A stretch of DNA of 64,000 nucleotides. It comes from Serratia liquefaciens ATCC 27592. Lineage in GTDB: Bacteria; Pseudomonadota; Gammaproteobacteria; Enterobacterales; Enterobacteriaceae. The position numbers and the translations under genes are program-made. The notes under the pieces were generated by a model that worked only from the letters and a program-made list of their open reading frames with translations, ran no database searches and was not told where the DNA came from. Positions 37,639 to 49,246 of the stretch are shown piece after piece (position 1 is the stretch's first letter; each line of letters begins with the position of its first letter). The stretch covers positions 1,116,001-1,180,000 of the forward strand of contig NC_021741.1 in assembly GCF_000422085.1 (NCBI RefSeq), given 5' to 3'.

Positions 37639-37956
37639 TTAGCTCCAGAGTTTTTCCAGCTCGTACAACTGACGGCTCTCTTCCTGCATCACGTGAACGA
37701 TCACGTCACCCAGGTCGACAACGATCCAGTCGGAGGCTTCCTGGCCTTTCATGCCGAATAGTTCCATACCGGCGGTGCGGGCTTCCTGCACCAGGTGGTT
37801 GGCGATCGACATCACGTGACGGGTAGAGGTCCCGGTGCAGATGATCATGCAATCGGTGATGCTGGATTTGTCTTGTACATCCAGAGCGATAATGTCTTGG
37901 CCTTTCAGGTCATCAATTTTATCGATGACGAAATCTTGGAGCGCTTTACCTTGCAA
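37639..37956 (-). CDS. rsfS: Ribosomal silencing factor RsfS
   Basis: A 105-residue DUF143 protein that binds uL14 and keeps ribosomal subunits apart in slow growth. The core [20 protein letters not shown] and the [16 protein letters not shown] strand are typical. It is co-transcribed with rlmH. In E. coli cobC lies between nadD and rsfS; here 188 bp without a gene replace it. Confidence 0.95.
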   Translation of the reverse strand: MQGKALQDFVIDKIDDLKGQDIIALDVQDKSSITDCMIICTGTSTRHVMSIANHLVQEARTAGMELFGMKGQEASDWIVVDLGDVIVHVMQEESRQLYELEKLWS

Positions 37957-38144
37957 AGGTTCCCCTCGGGTGTGTTCTGTTCATTCGACTGCGGCGGGCA
38001 ACTTGCCCGTTTTGCGGCCTGAATCAATGATAAGTCGGCAGGATGCCGCTGAAAGCCAGCTGGTGACTGCCCGGCCAGCTAAGGATTCCGGGGTTTTCAG
38101 CGAATACCTGAAAAATAGCGGCGCAGTATATCACGCGGCTGTTG

Positions 38145-38807
38145 CTAGCGATATAAACCCTGTAACTCGATATAGCGCTGTACTGAACGCGGCAACAGGT
38201 CGTCACAGTTGAGTCCCTGATGGCGACGCTGACGAATTTCCGTGGCCGAAATCTCCAGCTGTGGCGTATCGGCCAGATAAATAAATCCGTGAGGATGCCG
38301 GCTGAGCTGGGCGGGATCGCTCACCTGATGTTGCTCTAGCCACTGCTGTAGCTCAGGCGTATCCATGCGATCGTTGTAACCAGGGCGAGCGAGCACCAGC
38401 AGATGACAGGTATCCAGCAGCGACTGCCAGCGGTGCCATTTGTGCAGCGTCAACAGCGAGTCCTGGCCAATGATAAACGCCAGAGGCAAGGCGGCGCCAC
38501 GTTCTTTACGAATGGCTTCCAGCGTCTCGATGGTATAGGAAGGGGTGGTGCGATGCAGTTCACGATCGTCAACCGCAAACAGCGGGTTATCGGCAATGGC
38601 CAATTCCACCATTTTCAACCGTTGCTGAGCGTTCGCTTCGGGCTGAGGGCGGTGCGGCGGAACATGGTTCGGCAGCAGCGTGACCCGGTTCAGACCAACC
38701 TCTGCGGCCAGCGCTTCCACCGGCCGCAGATGGCCGTAATGGATAGGGTCGAAGGTGCCGCCAAACAGGGCGTGCAGAACGGGAGTGCCTTGCGGATTAG
38801 TGGACAT
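38145..38807 (-). CDS. nadD: Nicotinate-nucleotide adenylyltransferase NadD
   Basis: A 220-residue nucleotidyltransferase making nicotinate adenine dinucleotide in NAD synthesis. The N-terminal [15 protein letters not shown] carries the HxGH-type active site, and the C-terminal [10 protein letters not shown] is the second substrate motif (ISSTxIR type). Its start overlaps the end of holA by 11 bases. Confidence 0.95.
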   Translation of the reverse strand: MSTNPQGTPVLHALFGGTFDPIHYGHLRPVEALAAEVGLNRVTLLPNHVPPHRPQPEANAQQRLKMVELAIADNPLFAVDDRELHRTTPSYTIETLEAIRKERGAALPLAFIIGQDSLLTLHKWHRWQSLLDTCHLLVLARPGYNDRMDTPELQQWLEQHQVSDPAQLSRHPHGFIYLADTPQLEISATEIRQRRHQGLNCDDLLPRSVQRYIELQGLYR

Positions 38808-39831
38808 CTGAAAAACTCGTGGCCAGAGGTTTGCCGCACAGCAGCATCGACAGGGTTTCCAATTCAGACCAGACCGACTGGCCGTAATCCTGCTTAAGGG
38901 TGATTTCTATCTGCGCGAGCAGATGAACCGCTTGCCGCAGCTGGGTGCCGGACAGCCGTTGCAATGCCTGAGTTACCAGGTTACGGCGGTTTTGCCAAAC
39001 CTTGTATTGATCGAATAGCGTACGCAAAGGCACTGTCGCCATGCGGCGTTGCAGGTTGAGCAACTGCAGCAGTTCCCGTTGCAGGGTTCGCAGCAGGATC
39101 ACCGGCTCGACATCTTCCTGCTGCATCTGCTGCAGGATATGCCAGGCGCGTTTGCTTTTTCCGGCCAACAGGGCGTCCAGCCAGTGGAATGGCGTGAAGT
39201 GGGCGGCATCGTTCACGGCCAGTTCAACGCGCGGCAGCGTGAGTTTGCCATCCGGATGCAGCAACGACAGCCGCTCCAGCGCCTGCGACAGTGCCAGCAG
39301 GTTGCCTTCGTAGCAGTAACACAGCAGTTGGTTTGCCGCGTCGTCCAGTTCCAGCTTCAGGGTTTTGGCTCGTTGAGCGACCCAGCGGGGGAGCTGCGCC
39401 TGTTCCGGCGTCTGGCAACTGACGTAAGCGCCGTGCGGGCTGAGCGCCTTGAACCAGGCACTGTTTTCTTGCGCTTTGGTCAGGCGTGGCCCACGCAGCA
39501 TCAGCAAAATGTCGTCATGCAGCAGTGCGGCCAGTTTGATCAGCTGTTCGCCGATCGGTGCCGTCGGCCCGTTCTCAGGGAAGATCAGCAGCAGCGTCTG
39601 ACGGCTGGCGAACAGGCTCATGGCCTGACAGATGCTGAAGATGGCATCCCAATCGGTATGGGCGTCGAGCGAAATGCTGTAATGCTCGGTGAACTGCTGC
39701 TCTTGGGCCGCGTGGCGGATCAGATCCTGGCTTTCCTGCAGCAGCAGCGGCTCGTTGCCGGTCAATAAATAACAAGCGCGCAGCCCCTCTCGGAGCTGCG
39801 CGGCAAGTTGTTCAGGGTAAATACGAATCAT
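38797..39831 (-). CDS. holA: DNA polymerase III delta subunit HolA
   Basis: A 344-residue clamp-loader subunit. It has the N-terminal AAA-like fold ([18 protein letters not shown]) without a Walker A, as expected for delta, and the helical collar domain at the C-terminus. It opens the beta clamp. It overlaps lptE (ATGA) and nadD, so the lptE-holA-nadD block is translated as a coupled set downstream of leuS. Confidence 0.94.
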   Translation of the reverse strand: MIRIYPEQLAAQLREGLRACYLLTGNEPLLLQESQDLIRHAAQEQQFTEHYSISLDAHTDWDAIFSICQAMSLFASRQTLLLIFPENGPTAPIGEQLIKLAALLHDDILLMLRGPRLTKAQENSAWFKALSPHGAYVSCQTPEQAQLPRWVAQRAKTLKLELDDAANQLLCYCYEGNLLALSQALERLSLLHPDGKLTLPRVELAVNDAAHFTPFHWLDALLAGKSKRAWHILQQMQQEDVEPVILLRTLQRELLQLLNLQRRMATVPLRTLFDQYKVWQNRRNLVTQALQRLSGTQLRQAVHLLAQIEITLKQDYGQSVWSELETLSMLLCGKPLATSFSDVH

Positions 39832-40388
39832 TGATCTACGCGACTGGCCGCTTTTTCACCGGCGGCAGCGGCTTTCTGTTGGGTTTCTTCTTCCGCAGCG
39901 TGCACCGTCAGCAGCTTACGTACCAGCTGTTGGGCGGCCTGCTCGCGCATTTCCTGGCGAATAATGTCTTGTTCGGAATCTTTTGCCAGTGCGGTCAACG
40001 GGTTATCGAAGAACGAACGGAAAACTTTAACGTTTAGCGGATACAGATCGTGACCCGGGATCAGCACCTGTGCCTGAACGGTCAGTACCATTTGGTACTC
40101 AGCGGTTTTACCGTCCTGGAAGATAGAGGCGGTATCCTGGCTCTCCGTGGCGCCAATGATGCGCAGGGAAGGGAGATCCTTACGCTTGGCATCCTTGACG
40201 ATGGTCACGTCGCTGAGACGTAACTGCTCACGCACCGCGCGGGTCAGCGGACCATAAGGGTCCGAGCTGTCCAGCAGCAGTGTCTTCATTTCCGAAGGGA
40301 CCTGCGTGGTACCACGCAGGTGAAAACCGCAGCCAGCGGTGACCAGCACCGCCAACCCCAGCAACAACGTCAGAATACGATGTCGCAC
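39828..40388 (-). CDS. lptE: LPS-assembly lipoprotein LptE
   Basis: A 186-residue outer-membrane lipoprotein with lipobox LVTAGC (Cys about 20) and the LptE core ([19 protein letters not shown]). It plugs the LptD barrel and helps insert LPS. The C-terminal tail is Ala/Glu/Lys-rich and disordered. It follows leuS by 14 bases. Confidence 0.95.
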   Translation of the reverse strand: MRHRILTLLLGLAVLVTAGCGFHLRGTTQVPSEMKTLLLDSSDPYGPLTRAVREQLRLSDVTIVKDAKRKDLPSLRIIGATESQDTASIFQDGKTAEYQMVLTVQAQVLIPGHDLYPLNVKVFRSFFDNPLTALAKDSEQDIIRQEMREQAAQQLVRKLLTVHAAEEETQQKAAAAGEKAASRVDQ

Positions 40389-40402
40389 AACGCCTCCTTG
40401 TG

Positions 40403-42985
40403 TTAACCCACAACCAGGTTAAGCAATTTGCCCGGAACATAGATCACTTTACGAACCGTGACCCCGTCCAGATATTTAGCGACCAGATGCTCCTCAGCGG
40501 CACGCGCACGTACCTGCTCTTCGGTTGCATCGGCAGCCACGGTGATTTTAGCGCGAACCTTACCGTTGACCTGCACCACCACCAGCTTGGAGTCTTCGAC
40601 CATAGCCTGCTCGTCGGCTTGCGGCCAGGCTGCGGTATCCACATCGCCTTCACCGCCCAGCGCCTGCCACAGTGAGAAGCACACGTGCGGAGTGAACGGA
40701 TACAGCATGCGAACGACTGCCAACAGCGCTTCCTGCAGCAGGGCGCGATCTTGCTCGCTCTCTTGCGGTGCACGGGCCAGCTTGTTCATCAGTTCCATCA
40801 CGGCGGCAATCGCGGTGTTGAAGGTCTGACGGCGGCCGATATCGTCGGTCACTTTGGCAATGGTTTTGTGCAGATCGCGGCGCAGCGCTTTCTGATCTTC
40901 GCTCAGCGTTGCCACGTTCAGCGGCTGAACGGCGCCTTTTTCCAGGTGTTCGTAGGCCAGTTTCCACACGCGTTTCAGGAAGCGGTTTGCCCCTTCTACG
41001 CCGGATTCCTGCCATTCCAGCGTCATTTCTGCCGGTGAAGCAAACATCATGAACAGACGGACGGTATCTGCGCCGTATTTCTCAACCATCACCTGCGGGT
41101 CGATGCCGTTGTTTTTCGACTTCGACATTTTGCTCATGCCAGCATAGACCAGTTCACGACCTTGTGGATCGGTGGCTTTGATAATGCGGCCTTTGTCATC
41201 ACGTTCAACGTTGGCGTCGACCGGGGAAACCCAGACGCGTTCGCCGCTGTTGCCGGTGTAATAGAAGGCGTCTGCCAGCACCATGCCCTGGCACAGCAGG
41301 CGTTTTGCCGGCTCGTCGGAGTCGACCAGGCCAGCGTCACGCAGCAGCTTGTGGAAGAAGCGGAAATACATCAGGTGCATGATGGCGTGTTCGATGCCGC
41401 CGACATACTGATCGACCGGCAGCCAGTAGTTGGCAGCGGCTGGATCCAGCATCCCCTGGTCGTACTGCGGGCAGGTATAGCGCGCGTAGTACCAGGACGA
41501 CTCCATAAAGGTGTCGAAGGTGTCGGTTTCGCGCAGCGCCGGTTGGCCGTTAACGGTGGTTTTCGCCCACTCAGGATCGGCTTTGATCGGGCTGGTAATG
41601 CCATCCATCACCACGTCTTCCGGCAGGATCACCGGCAGCTGGTCTTCTGGAGTTGGCATCACGGTACCGTCTTCCAGCGTGACCATCGGGATTGGTGCGC
41701 CCCAATAACGTTGGCGGGAAACGCCCCAGTCGCGCAGACGGTAGTTAACCTTGCGCTGACCAACGCCTTTGGCGACCAGTTTGTCGGCAATGGCGTTGAA
41801 ACCGTCTTGGTGATCCAGACTGTCAAACTCGCCGGAGTTGAACAGCGTGCCTTTCTCGGTCATCGCTTCGGCTTGTACATCCGGTTGGCTGCCGTCGAGG
41901 GCCAGAACGACCGGTTTGATTGGCAGGCCGTATTTGGTGGCGAATTCCCAGTCGCGCTGATCGTGAGCCGGAACCGCCATCACCGCGCCGGTGCCGTATT
42001 CCATCAGCACAAAGTTGGCGACCCAAATTGGCACTTGCTCGCCGGACAGCGGATGGATGGCGAACAGGCCGGTCGGCATGCCCTTTTTCTCCATCGTCGC
42101 CATTTCGGCTTCGGCCACTTTGGTGTTGCGGCACTCTTCGATAAATTCAGCCAGCGCCGGGTTGTTCACCGCGCCTTGCTGCGCCAATGGGTGACCTGCG
42201 GCTACGGCCACGTAGGTCGCGCCCATAAAGGTGTCAGGACGGGTGGTGTAAACCGTCAGCTTTTCGTCGCTGCCCGCTACGTCAAAGGTGATATCCACCC
42301 CTTCGGAACGGCCAATCCAGTTGCGCTGCATGGTTTTCACCTGTTCTGGCCAGCTTTCCAGCGTGTCCAGATCGTTGAGCAGCTGATCGGCGTAGTCGGT
42401 GATTTTGATAAACCACTGAGGGATCTCTTTACGCTCAACCTTGGTGTCGCAGCGCCAGCAGCAGCCGTCGATCACCTGTTCGTTGGCCAGCACGGTCAGA
42501 TCGTGTGGGCACCAGTTCACCGCGGAAGTCTTCTTGTAGACCAGGCCTTTTTCGTACAGCTTGGTGAAGAACCACTGTTCCCAACGGTAGTAGTCCGGAT
42601 CGCAGGTGGCGATCTCGCGATCCCAGTCATAGCCGAAACCCAGCAGTTTCAGCTGGTTCTTCATGTATTCGATATTGTCGTAGGTCCACGGAGCCGGTGC
42701 GGTGTTGTTTTTAACCGCAGCGCCTTCCGCCGGCAGGCCGAACGCATCCCAGCCGATGGGCTGTAGCACGTTTTTACCTAACATGCGCTGGTAGCGCGAG
42801 ATCACGTCGCCGATAGTGTAGTTACGAACGTGCCCCATGTGCAGACGGCCTGATGGGTACGGCAGCATGGATAGGCAGTAATACTTTTCCTTGCTCGCAT
42901 CTTCGGTAACTTTGAAAGTTTGCTTCTCTTCCCAGTGAAGCTGTACGTTCGATTCTATGTCTTCTGGACGGTATTGCTCTTGCAT
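40403..42985 (-). CDS. leuS: Leucyl-tRNA synthetase
   Basis: An 860-residue class I synthetase, same length as E. coli. HIGH-type motif HMGH in [14 protein letters not shown] (residues about 45-57), the CP1 editing domain with [12 protein letters not shown] near residue 250, and KMSKS in [14 protein letters not shown] (about 618). It is the first gene of the leuS-lptE-holA-nadD operon. An ERIC repeat begins 36 bases before the ATG, so the promoter is inside or beyond it. Confidence 0.97.
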   Translation of the reverse strand: MQEQYRPEDIESNVQLHWEEKQTFKVTEDASKEKYYCLSMLPYPSGRLHMGHVRNYTIGDVISRYQRMLGKNVLQPIGWDAFGLPAEGAAVKNNTAPAPWTYDNIEYMKNQLKLLGFGYDWDREIATCDPDYYRWEQWFFTKLYEKGLVYKKTSAVNWCPHDLTVLANEQVIDGCCWRCDTKVERKEIPQWFIKITDYADQLLNDLDTLESWPEQVKTMQRNWIGRSEGVDITFDVAGSDEKLTVYTTRPDTFMGATYVAVAAGHPLAQQGAVNNPALAEFIEECRNTKVAEAEMATMEKKGMPTGLFAIHPLSGEQVPIWVANFVLMEYGTGAVMAVPAHDQRDWEFATKYGLPIKPVVLALDGSQPDVQAEAMTEKGTLFNSGEFDSLDHQDGFNAIADKLVAKGVGQRKVNYRLRDWGVSRQRYWGAPIPMVTLEDGTVMPTPEDQLPVILPEDVVMDGITSPIKADPEWAKTTVNGQPALRETDTFDTFMESSWYYARYTCPQYDQGMLDPAAANYWLPVDQYVGGIEHAIMHLMYFRFFHKLLRDAGLVDSDEPAKRLLCQGMVLADAFYYTGNSGERVWVSPVDANVERDDKGRIIKATDPQGRELVYAGMSKMSKSKNNGIDPQVMVEKYGADTVRLFMMFASPAEMTLEWQESGVEGANRFLKRVWKLAYEHLEKGAVQPLNVATLSEDQKALRRDLHKTIAKVTDDIGRRQTFNTAIAAVMELMNKLARAPQESEQDRALLQEALLAVVRMLYPFTPHVCFSLWQALGGEGDVDTAAWPQADEQAMVEDSKLVVVQVNGKVRAKITVAADATEEQVRARAAEEHLVAKYLDGVTVRKVIYVPGKLLNLVVG

Positions 42986-43020
42986 GGCGGCTGGTGGTCC
43001 TGTAGGTGTAAAACAGCTCC

Positions 43021-43140
43021 CCCTTCATCTTTCAAGCCACAGCGTTGTTGGCTGCGTACACTCAACCCAGTCACTTACCTTTGTAAGCTCTTGGGTTTCA
43101 CGTACTGGCCGCCTGGCCGTGACTCGAAACCTATCGGGGG
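43021..43140. repeat. ERIC element B in the leuS leader
   Basis: About 120 bp from CCCTTCATCTTTCAAG to ACTCGAAACCTATCGGGG, with the central CAGTCACTTACCTTTGTAAG. The right arm GGGTTTCACGTACTGG is diverged from consensus. It lies directly upstream of leuS, in the same orientation as element C 191 bp further on. Confidence 0.82.
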
Positions 43141-43331
43141 GATTTCTGTAGCATTCTGTTGAGTACTTATAGATCCGCATAGCATAGCTGATAAGACCTC
43201 CCGGCAACAACACCAAGCGCCCGACTCGACGTATTTAAAAAATACCGGCCATGATATGACTCACATCTTGAGGAAACCATGTCTTGCCAAGTGACATCAG
43301 CAATTTACGGCTAAAATGATAAGGGATAGTT

Positions 43332-43531
43332 TATACCCATCATCTTTCAAGCTGCAGCGTTGTTACCTGCTTACAAGGCCCATCCATGGTCCTTGCCCTT
43401 TCAGGGCCGCTGCAAGCAGCGTTCAAATCTGTTCCCGACAGATTTGTCGCTCACCCCAGTGACTTACTAAAGTAAGCGCCTGGGGATGAGTGAACCGGGC
43501 GCTTAGCTGCAACTCGAAAGCTATAGGGTAT
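43332..43531. repeat. ERIC element C with an internal insertion
   Basis: The outer ends (TATACCCATCATCTTTCAAG and CAACTCGAAAGCTATAGGGTA) and the core CACCCCAGTGACTTACTAA match ERIC well, but the unit is 200 bp long instead of 127. The extra 73 bp or so, at about 43367-43445, lie in the left arm and contain their own dyads (GGGCC type and AAATCTGT / ACAGATTT). It stands 41 bp before ybeL. Confidence 0.85.
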
Positions 43532-43572
43532 GGGAGGTAAGCCCAGTCACGTAAGTTCATCGAGGAGAGATT

Positions 43573-44055
43573 ATGAACAAGGTTGCTCAGTACTACCGCG
43601 AATTGGTGGCATCTCTGACAGAACGCCTGAAAAATGGCGAGCGTGATATTGACTCGCTGGTCGCGAGCGCAGAAAAACGGCTAAACGAAGCGGGTGAACT
43701 GACGCGCGACGAAGTTGAGCAGGTTACACAGGCGGTACGGCGCGATCTGGAAGAGTTCGCTCGCAGTTATCAGGAGAGCCGGGACGAGTTTACCGACAGC
43801 GTTTTCATGCGGGTTATCAAGGAAAGCCTGTGGCAGGAACTGGCGGATATTACCGACAAAACTCAGTTGGAATGGCGCGAGGTGTTCAAGGACGTCAGCC
43901 ACCATGGCGTTTACCACAGCGGTGAGGTTGTCGGGCTGGGTAATCTGGTGTGCGAAAAATGCCACCATCATTTGGCGTTTTACACGCCGGAAGTGCTGCC
44001 GCTGTGCCCGAAATGCGGTCATGACCAGTTCCAGCGTCGGCCTTTCGAACCTTAA
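43573..44055 (+). CDS. ybeL: Zinc-ribbon-containing protein YbeL (DUF1451)
   Basis: A 160-residue protein: a long helical N-terminal part (residues 1-110, charged, coiled-coil-like) and a C-terminal zinc ribbon with CEKCHHH and CPKCGHDQF. It is conserved beside leuS in enterobacteria, function unknown. GAGGAGA just before ATG 43573 is a strong ribosome site. Divergent from leuS across two ERIC copies. Confidence 0.94.
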   Translation: MNKVAQYYRELVASLTERLKNGERDIDSLVASAEKRLNEAGELTRDEVEQVTQAVRRDLEEFARSYQESRDEFTDSVFMRVIKESLWQELADITDKTQLEWREVFKDVSHHGVYHSGEVVGLGNLVCEKCHHHLAFYTPEVLPLCPKCGHDQFQRRPFEP

Positions 44056-44109
44056 GCTTGCTGCGCGCCCTGGCCTCTCCGCTGGAAAAGGTCAGGGCAG
44101 GCGCTGCTC

Positions 44110-44823
<714 letters not shown>

Positions 44824-44924
44824 CTAAGGTATCAGCGATGCTGTGCGTTTAACAGCATCTTAGAGGCAAGCCTGGGCCAGTGATAGCGTAAAAATTCGCT
44901 GAGTTAAATCAAAAATATTGAATA

Positions 44925-44943
44925 TCAGGGCGGTTTCCCGCCC
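44925..44943 (-). terminator. Terminator after rihA
   Basis: GGGCGG (44928-44933) pairs with CCGCCC (44938-44943) over a four-base loop, six bases after the rihA stop, followed on the minus strand by AT-rich sequence with a five-T run. Confidence 0.65.
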
Positions 44944-44948
44944 GGTGG

Positions 44949-45881
44949 TCAATAGCGGGCTACGCGCTCGGCCAACAGATCGATAAAGCCTTCGCGATCG
45001 ATATCGGTCAGCACTTCAACGTTGGCCGGCTTGCCGTTCTGGCCGAAGGTATCCACCACGGTCATGCCGAGGGTATATTCCCCTTTGGTTTCCACGCCGA
45101 CCCAGCGTTCGATACTGTCAAACAGCTGTGGCGCCAGCAGCCAGGCGATGGTGCAGGGGTCGTGCATCGCGGCACCGGGCAGCCCACGCGGATGGCTAAG
45201 GTACAGCGGCAGGTAGAAGTCGAGCATTTCGGCCACCGCCTGCGCCACCGGGTTGTTTATCTGACGGATGCGTTCGATATCCTGTGGCAGCACCAGCGCC
45301 TGGTGAGTCACGTTCAACCCGGCCATGGTCAGCGGTACGCCGGATTTCAGTACCATTTCGGCGGCTTCGGGATCGACATAGATGTTGAACTCTGCCACCG
45401 GGGTGGTGTTGCCGGCATTCATGCCTCCCCCCATAAACACGATGCGTTCAATGTTACCTTTCAGCTCTGGGTGTTGGGCCAGCAGCAGGGCGATATTGGT
45501 CATGGGGCCAGTGACCACCAGCGTGATCGGCTGCGGACTGCTGCGTAGCAGGCTGGCGATCAGCTCTACGGCAGTTTGCGCCACCGGCTGGATGGCGGGC
45601 GTTGGCAGATGGGTATTGCCCATGCCGGTTTTGCCGTGAACGTAGTCGGCAATCACCAGGTCTCGCATCAACGGCGCGGCAGCACCGGCAGCGACGGGAA
45701 TGTCTTCACGTTTCATCAACGTCAATAGACCCAGCGCATTGTGCAGGGTTTTTTCCGGCGTCTGGTTACCGGCGGAGGTGGTAATGGCTTTAACGTCCAA
45801 TTCTGGTGAACTCAGCGCCATGGCAAGGGCAATGGCATCGTCCAGACCAGGGTCGCAATCGATAATGATAGGGCGGGGCAT
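44949..45881 (-). CDS. rihA: Pyrimidine-specific ribonucleoside hydrolase RihA
   Basis: A 310-residue nucleoside hydrolase splitting cytidine and uridine to base and ribose. The N-terminal [14 protein letters not shown] is the calcium and ribose site, and [25 protein letters not shown] and the late His segment ([13 protein letters not shown]) complete it. Its position next to gltL equals that in E. coli. AAGGAG lies ahead of the ATG. Confidence 0.93.
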   Translation of the reverse strand: MPRPIIIDCDPGLDDAIALAMALSSPELDVKAITTSAGNQTPEKTLHNALGLLTLMKREDIPVAAGAAAPLMRDLVIADYVHGKTGMGNTHLPTPAIQPVAQTAVELIASLLRSSPQPITLVVTGPMTNIALLLAQHPELKGNIERIVFMGGGMNAGNTTPVAEFNIYVDPEAAEMVLKSGVPLTMAGLNVTHQALVLPQDIERIRQINNPVAQAVAEMLDFYLPLYLSHPRGLPGAAMHDPCTIAWLLAPQLFDSIERWVGVETKGEYTLGMTVVDTFGQNGKPANVEVLTDIDREGFIDLLAERVARY

Positions 45882-45969
45882 GTTTATCTCCTTATTTGTT
45901 ATCCAGTGAGCATCGGATCAAAATCGGGGAGAAACAAGTGCTTTTAGTGCCGGAAAGAGGGAATGAAAC

Positions 45970-45989
45970 TGCGCCCCGGGCGGGGCGCA
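45970..45989 (-). terminator. Terminator after gltL
   Basis: A perfect eight-base stem TGCGCCCC / GGGGCGCA with loop GGGC lies nine bases after the gltL stop. The T-run is short (GTTTC). Confidence 0.6.
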
Positions 45990-45998
45990 GGCGAGGCA

Positions 45999-46727
45999 TC
46001 AGTGCAGGATTTTCGCCAGGAAGTCCTTCGCCCGTTCGGACTCCGGATTGTTGAAGAAGTCGTCTTTATTACGGTCTTCGACGATTTTGCCTTCATCCAT
46101 AAAGATCACCCGGTTCGCCACTTTACGGGCAAAGCCCATCTCGTGGGTTACCACCATCATGGTCATGCCTTCATTGGCCAGTTCGACCATAACGTCCAGC
46201 ACTTCGTTGATCATTTCCGGATCGAGCGCCGAAGTGGGCTCATCGAACAGCATGGCGATAGGATCCATGCACAGCGCTCGGGCGATAGCCACGCGTTGCT
46301 GCTGGCCGCCGGAAAGCTGGCCGGGGAACTTGTTGGCGTGTGCGGTCAGGCCGACGCGCTCCAGCAGTTTCAGGCCTTTCTCGCGCGAGGCGTCTTTGTC
46401 GCGTTTGAGCACTTTCACCTGCGCCAGCGTCAGGTTATCGATGATCGACAGGTGTGGAAAAAGCTCGAAGTGTTGGAATACCATACCGACCTTGGAACGC
46501 AGCTGCGCCAGATTGGTTTTCTTGTCGTTGACCGGGGTACCGTTCACCAGGATATTGCCCTGCTGGATCGGCTCCAGACCGTTGACGGTTTTGATCAGGG
46601 TAGACTTGCCCGAGCCTGAAGGACCGCAGACCACCACCACCTCGCCTTTTTTTACTTCGGTGGTGCAATCGGTCAGAACCTGAAAGTGACCGTACCACTT
46701 AGAAACATTTTTCAGGGATATCATCAA
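45999..46727 (-). CDS. gltL: Glutamate/aspartate ABC transporter ATPase GltL
   Basis: A 242-residue ATPase with Walker [10 protein letters not shown], signature LSGGQQQR, Walker [13 protein letters not shown] and H-loop VVTHEMGF. It drives import of glutamate and aspartate. Overlaps gltK by four bases. Confidence 0.95.
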   Translation of the reverse strand: MMISLKNVSKWYGHFQVLTDCTTEVKKGEVVVVCGPSGSGKSTLIKTVNGLEPIQQGNILVNGTPVNDKKTNLAQLRSKVGMVFQHFELFPHLSIIDNLTLAQVKVLKRDKDASREKGLKLLERVGLTAHANKFPGQLSGGQQQRVAIARALCMDPIAMLFDEPTSALDPEMINEVLDVMVELANEGMTMMVVTHEMGFARKVANRVIFMDEGKIVEDRNKDDFFNNPESERAKDFLAKILH

Positions 46728-47398
46728 ACAGTCCTTTTCTTCAAATAGCTTACCAGCGCCGAGGCGGCGAGACTGATAACAAAGTAGACAAAGCCGGCAA
46801 ACAGGATCATTTCAACCTGGGTGCCGTCGCGCTCGCCAATGGTCGAGGCGGTACGGAAGAAGTCAGCCAGGCTCAGTACGTACACCAGGGAGGTATCCTG
46901 GAACAGTACGATGCCCTGGGTCAGCAGCAGCGGCACCATGGCGCGGAACGCCTGCGGCAGGATCACCAGCTTCATTGACTGCCATTGGGTCATGCCCAGT
47001 GCCAGCGCGGCGGAGGACTGGCCGCGTGAGATGCTGATGATACCGGCGCGGATAATTTCCGAGTAATAAGCCGCTTCAAACAGGGAAAAGGCTACCATAG
47101 CCGAGATCAGGCGAATATCGGTTTTCGGCGACAGCCCTAGAACCTGTTGTAATAAGCTTGGAACCACCAGATAGAACCACAGCAGCACCATCACCAGAGG
47201 GACGGAGCGGAACAGGTTGACGTAAACGGCAGCGAACCAGCTGATCGGTTTGATGGGCGACAAGCGCATTACCGCCAGAACGGTTCCCCACAGAATACCG
47301 ACGACGATGGCGGTCACGGTGATCTTCAGCGTGATCAACAGGCCCTGCAGCAGATAAGGGAAACTTGGGACAATCGATGCCCAGTCAAATTCGTACAT
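46724..47398 (-). CDS. gltK: Glutamate/aspartate ABC transporter permease GltK
   Basis: A 224-residue permease, HisM/GlnP family, five to six helices with the EAA loop ([20 protein letters not shown]). It forms a heterodimeric channel with GltJ, with whose stop its start overlaps by one base. Confidence 0.95.
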   Translation of the reverse strand: MYEFDWASIVPSFPYLLQGLLITLKITVTAIVVGILWGTVLAVMRLSPIKPISWFAAVYVNLFRSVPLVMVLLWFYLVVPSLLQQVLGLSPKTDIRLISAMVAFSLFEAAYYSEIIRAGIISISRGQSSAALALGMTQWQSMKLVILPQAFRAMVPLLLTQGIVLFQDTSLVYVLSLADFFRTASTIGERDGTQVEMILFAGFVYFVISLAASALVSYLKKRTV

Positions 47399-48138
47399 TA
47401 TTTACTCCCCAAGTTGCCGGGCAACTGCACTTTTCTCTCTACCAACCGCATAAACAGCATGATCACGGCGTTGATGGCGATATAGGCCAGCGTAATCGCG
47501 GTAAAGGATTCATAGGCATGCGCAGAGTAGTCCAGCAGTTTGCCGGCCTGGGCAGCCATGTCGACCAACCCGATAGTGGAAGCGATGGCGGAGTTTTTGA
47601 CCAGGTTGAGCATTTCTGAGGTCATCGGCGGCACAATCACCCGGTAGGCATTCGGCAACAGCACGTAGCGGTAGGTTTGCGGCAGCGTCAGACCCATCGC
47701 CAACCCGGCCGCTCTTTGACCGCGCGGCAGTGACTGAATGGCAGCACGTACCTGCTCGCAGACGCGAGCCGCGGTAAACAGCCCGAGGCACAGCATCGAG
47801 GAAACAAAGAATTGCACGTTAGGATCGAGTTCGGTTTTGAACCACATGCCGATATTCGCCGGCAGCAGTTCCGGGATCACCAGATACCAGGTAAAGAATT
47901 GGACGATCAGCGGCACATTACGGAACAGTTCGACGTAACAGGTACCGAGCGTGGAAAGAAAGCGGTTGGGCACGGTACGCAAAATACCGAATAGCGAACC
48001 GACAAAGAAAGCGATAATCCATGCACAGACGGAGAGGGCTACCGTGACCTGAAAGCCGGACCAAATCCAGCCGAGGTAGGTGGTATTCCCAAACGGGGCC
48101 TGCTGCAGGAAGATACCCCAGTTCCAATCTATTGACAT
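47398..48138 (-). CDS. gltJ: Glutamate/aspartate ABC transporter permease GltJ
   Basis: A 246-residue permease, partner of GltK, with EAA loop [20 protein letters not shown]. Its start lies 211 bp after gltI, with a strong hairpin in between that should reduce read-through so that the binding protein is made in excess over the membrane parts. Confidence 0.95.
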   Translation of the reverse strand: MSIDWNWGIFLQQAPFGNTTYLGWIWSGFQVTVALSVCAWIIAFFVGSLFGILRTVPNRFLSTLGTCYVELFRNVPLIVQFFTWYLVIPELLPANIGMWFKTELDPNVQFFVSSMLCLGLFTAARVCEQVRAAIQSLPRGQRAAGLAMGLTLPQTYRYVLLPNAYRVIVPPMTSEMLNLVKNSAIASTIGLVDMAAQAGKLLDYSAHAYESFTAITLAYIAINAVIMLFMRLVERKVQLPGNLGSK

Positions 48139-48258
48139 AACAAACTCCGTTAAGCGGGCGCAGAGCGCCTAAAGATTGATGACTATTCAACGCCGAGGGC
48201 GCCGCGGCCAGTCGGGCTGACTTATGTGTGCGGGCATCGGTAATGCGTTATGGGAAAA

Positions 48259-48285
48259 ATACGGGAGGGGAACGGCCTCCCGTAT
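48259..48285 (-). terminator. Attenuating terminator between gltI and gltJ (SroC-like position)
   Basis: A perfect ten-base stem ATACGGGAGG / CCTCCCGTAT with a seven-base loop, followed on the minus strand by TTTTTCCC. In E. coli this gltI-gltJ space gives the small RNA SroC, a sponge for GcvB. The same position and hairpin suggest a comparable processed RNA here; sequence identity to SroC could not be compared. Confidence 0.75.
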
Positions 48286-48349
48286 TCCTGTCTGTCCCAG
48301 CCATCAACAGGGCTGGTTTGGCCTGGCGGCCGCCCCAGCTCTTGTTCTA

Positions 48350-49246
48350 TTAGTTCAATGCTTTATCGTTAGGCTCTTTGAACAGTTGCTTCATGTCGTC
48401 GGACAGTTCGAAGTTCATGTTGAGGTTCTTCGGTGGAATAGGCTGTTTGAACCACTTATCAAACCATTTTGTTGCTTCGCCTGAAGTTTGAGCTTGAGCG
48501 ATGGTGTCATCGACCAGTTTTTTGAACTCAGGATCGTCTTTACGCAGCATACAGCCGTAGGCTTCTTTCGACTGCGGTGTGCCCAGAATTTCCCATTGGT
48601 CCGGCTTCTTCGCTTTCGCGCGTTCACCCGCCAGCAGGGCGTCATCCATCATAAAGGCTACTGCACGACCGCTTTCCAAGGTACGGAAGGAGTCGCCGTG
48701 GTCTTTGGCGCTGATGATGCGCATGTTCATCTTGCCGCTGTCGTTCAGTTTATTGAGCAGCACTTCAGAGGTGGTGCCTGAGGTCACCACGACAGGTTTG
48801 CCCGCCAGATCCTTGAAGTCTTTGACGTCAGAGCCTTTTTTCACCAGCAGACGGGTACCGACCACGAAGATGGTATCGGAGAAGGCCGCCTGTTTTTGGC
48901 GTTCGAGGTTGTTGGTGGTCGAGCCGCATTCGAAGTCAAAAGTGCCGTTTTGCAGCAGTGGGATACGGTTCTGTGAGGTGATCGGCAGCATTTTGACCTG
49001 CAGATCAGGAGCGTTCAGTTTTTTCTTAACCGCTTCAACGATTTGGTTGGAGTAGTCCTGGGAGTAACCCACAACTTTTTGCTGGTTGTCGTAGTAGGAG
49101 AACGGCACTGACGATTCGCGGTGGCCGACAACGATCACGCCGTTGTCTTTGATTTTCTTCAGCGTACCGGTCAGTTCTTCCGCATGGGCTACGTTACCTG
49201 CCATACCGATCAGCAGTAACGATAACGCCAATTTACGCATTTGCAT
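48350..49246 (-). CDS. gltI: Glutamate/aspartate periplasmic binding protein GltI
   Basis: A 298-residue SBP3 protein with a signal peptide (cleavage at VAHA, near residue 22) and the typical NGVIVVGHRESSVPFSYYD opening, plus two cysteines (FECGS and YGCML) that can form the disulfide of this family. ATG 49246 follows AAAGGAG. It is the first gene of gltIJKL. Confidence 0.95.
   Translation of the reverse strand: MQMRKLALSLLLIGMAGNVAHAEELTGTLKKIKDNGVIVVGHRESSVPFSYYDNQQKVVGYSQDYSNQIVEAVKKKLNAPDLQVKMLPITSQNRIPLLQNGTFDFECGSTTNNLERQKQAAFSDTIFVVGTRLLVKKGSDVKDFKDLAGKPVVVTSGTTSEVLLNKLNDSGKMNMRIISAKDHGDSFRTLESGRAVAFMMDDALLAGERAKAKKPDQWEILGTPQSKEAYGCMLRKDDPEFKKLVDDTIAQAQTSGEATKWFDKWFKQPIPPKNLNMNFELSDDMKQLFKEPNDKALN

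Noticed and set aside
41162..42766. A 534-codon open frame on the plus strand opposite leuS
   Set aside because: Its product is low in recognisable motifs and rich in His, Val and Gln, as expected for the antisense of a GC-rich gene; leuS on the other strand is complete and certain.
43332..43531. Possible insertion sequence or CRISPR-like repeat in the leuS-ybeL space
   Set aside because: No transposase and no regular repeat-spacer pattern; the sequence fits ERIC units.
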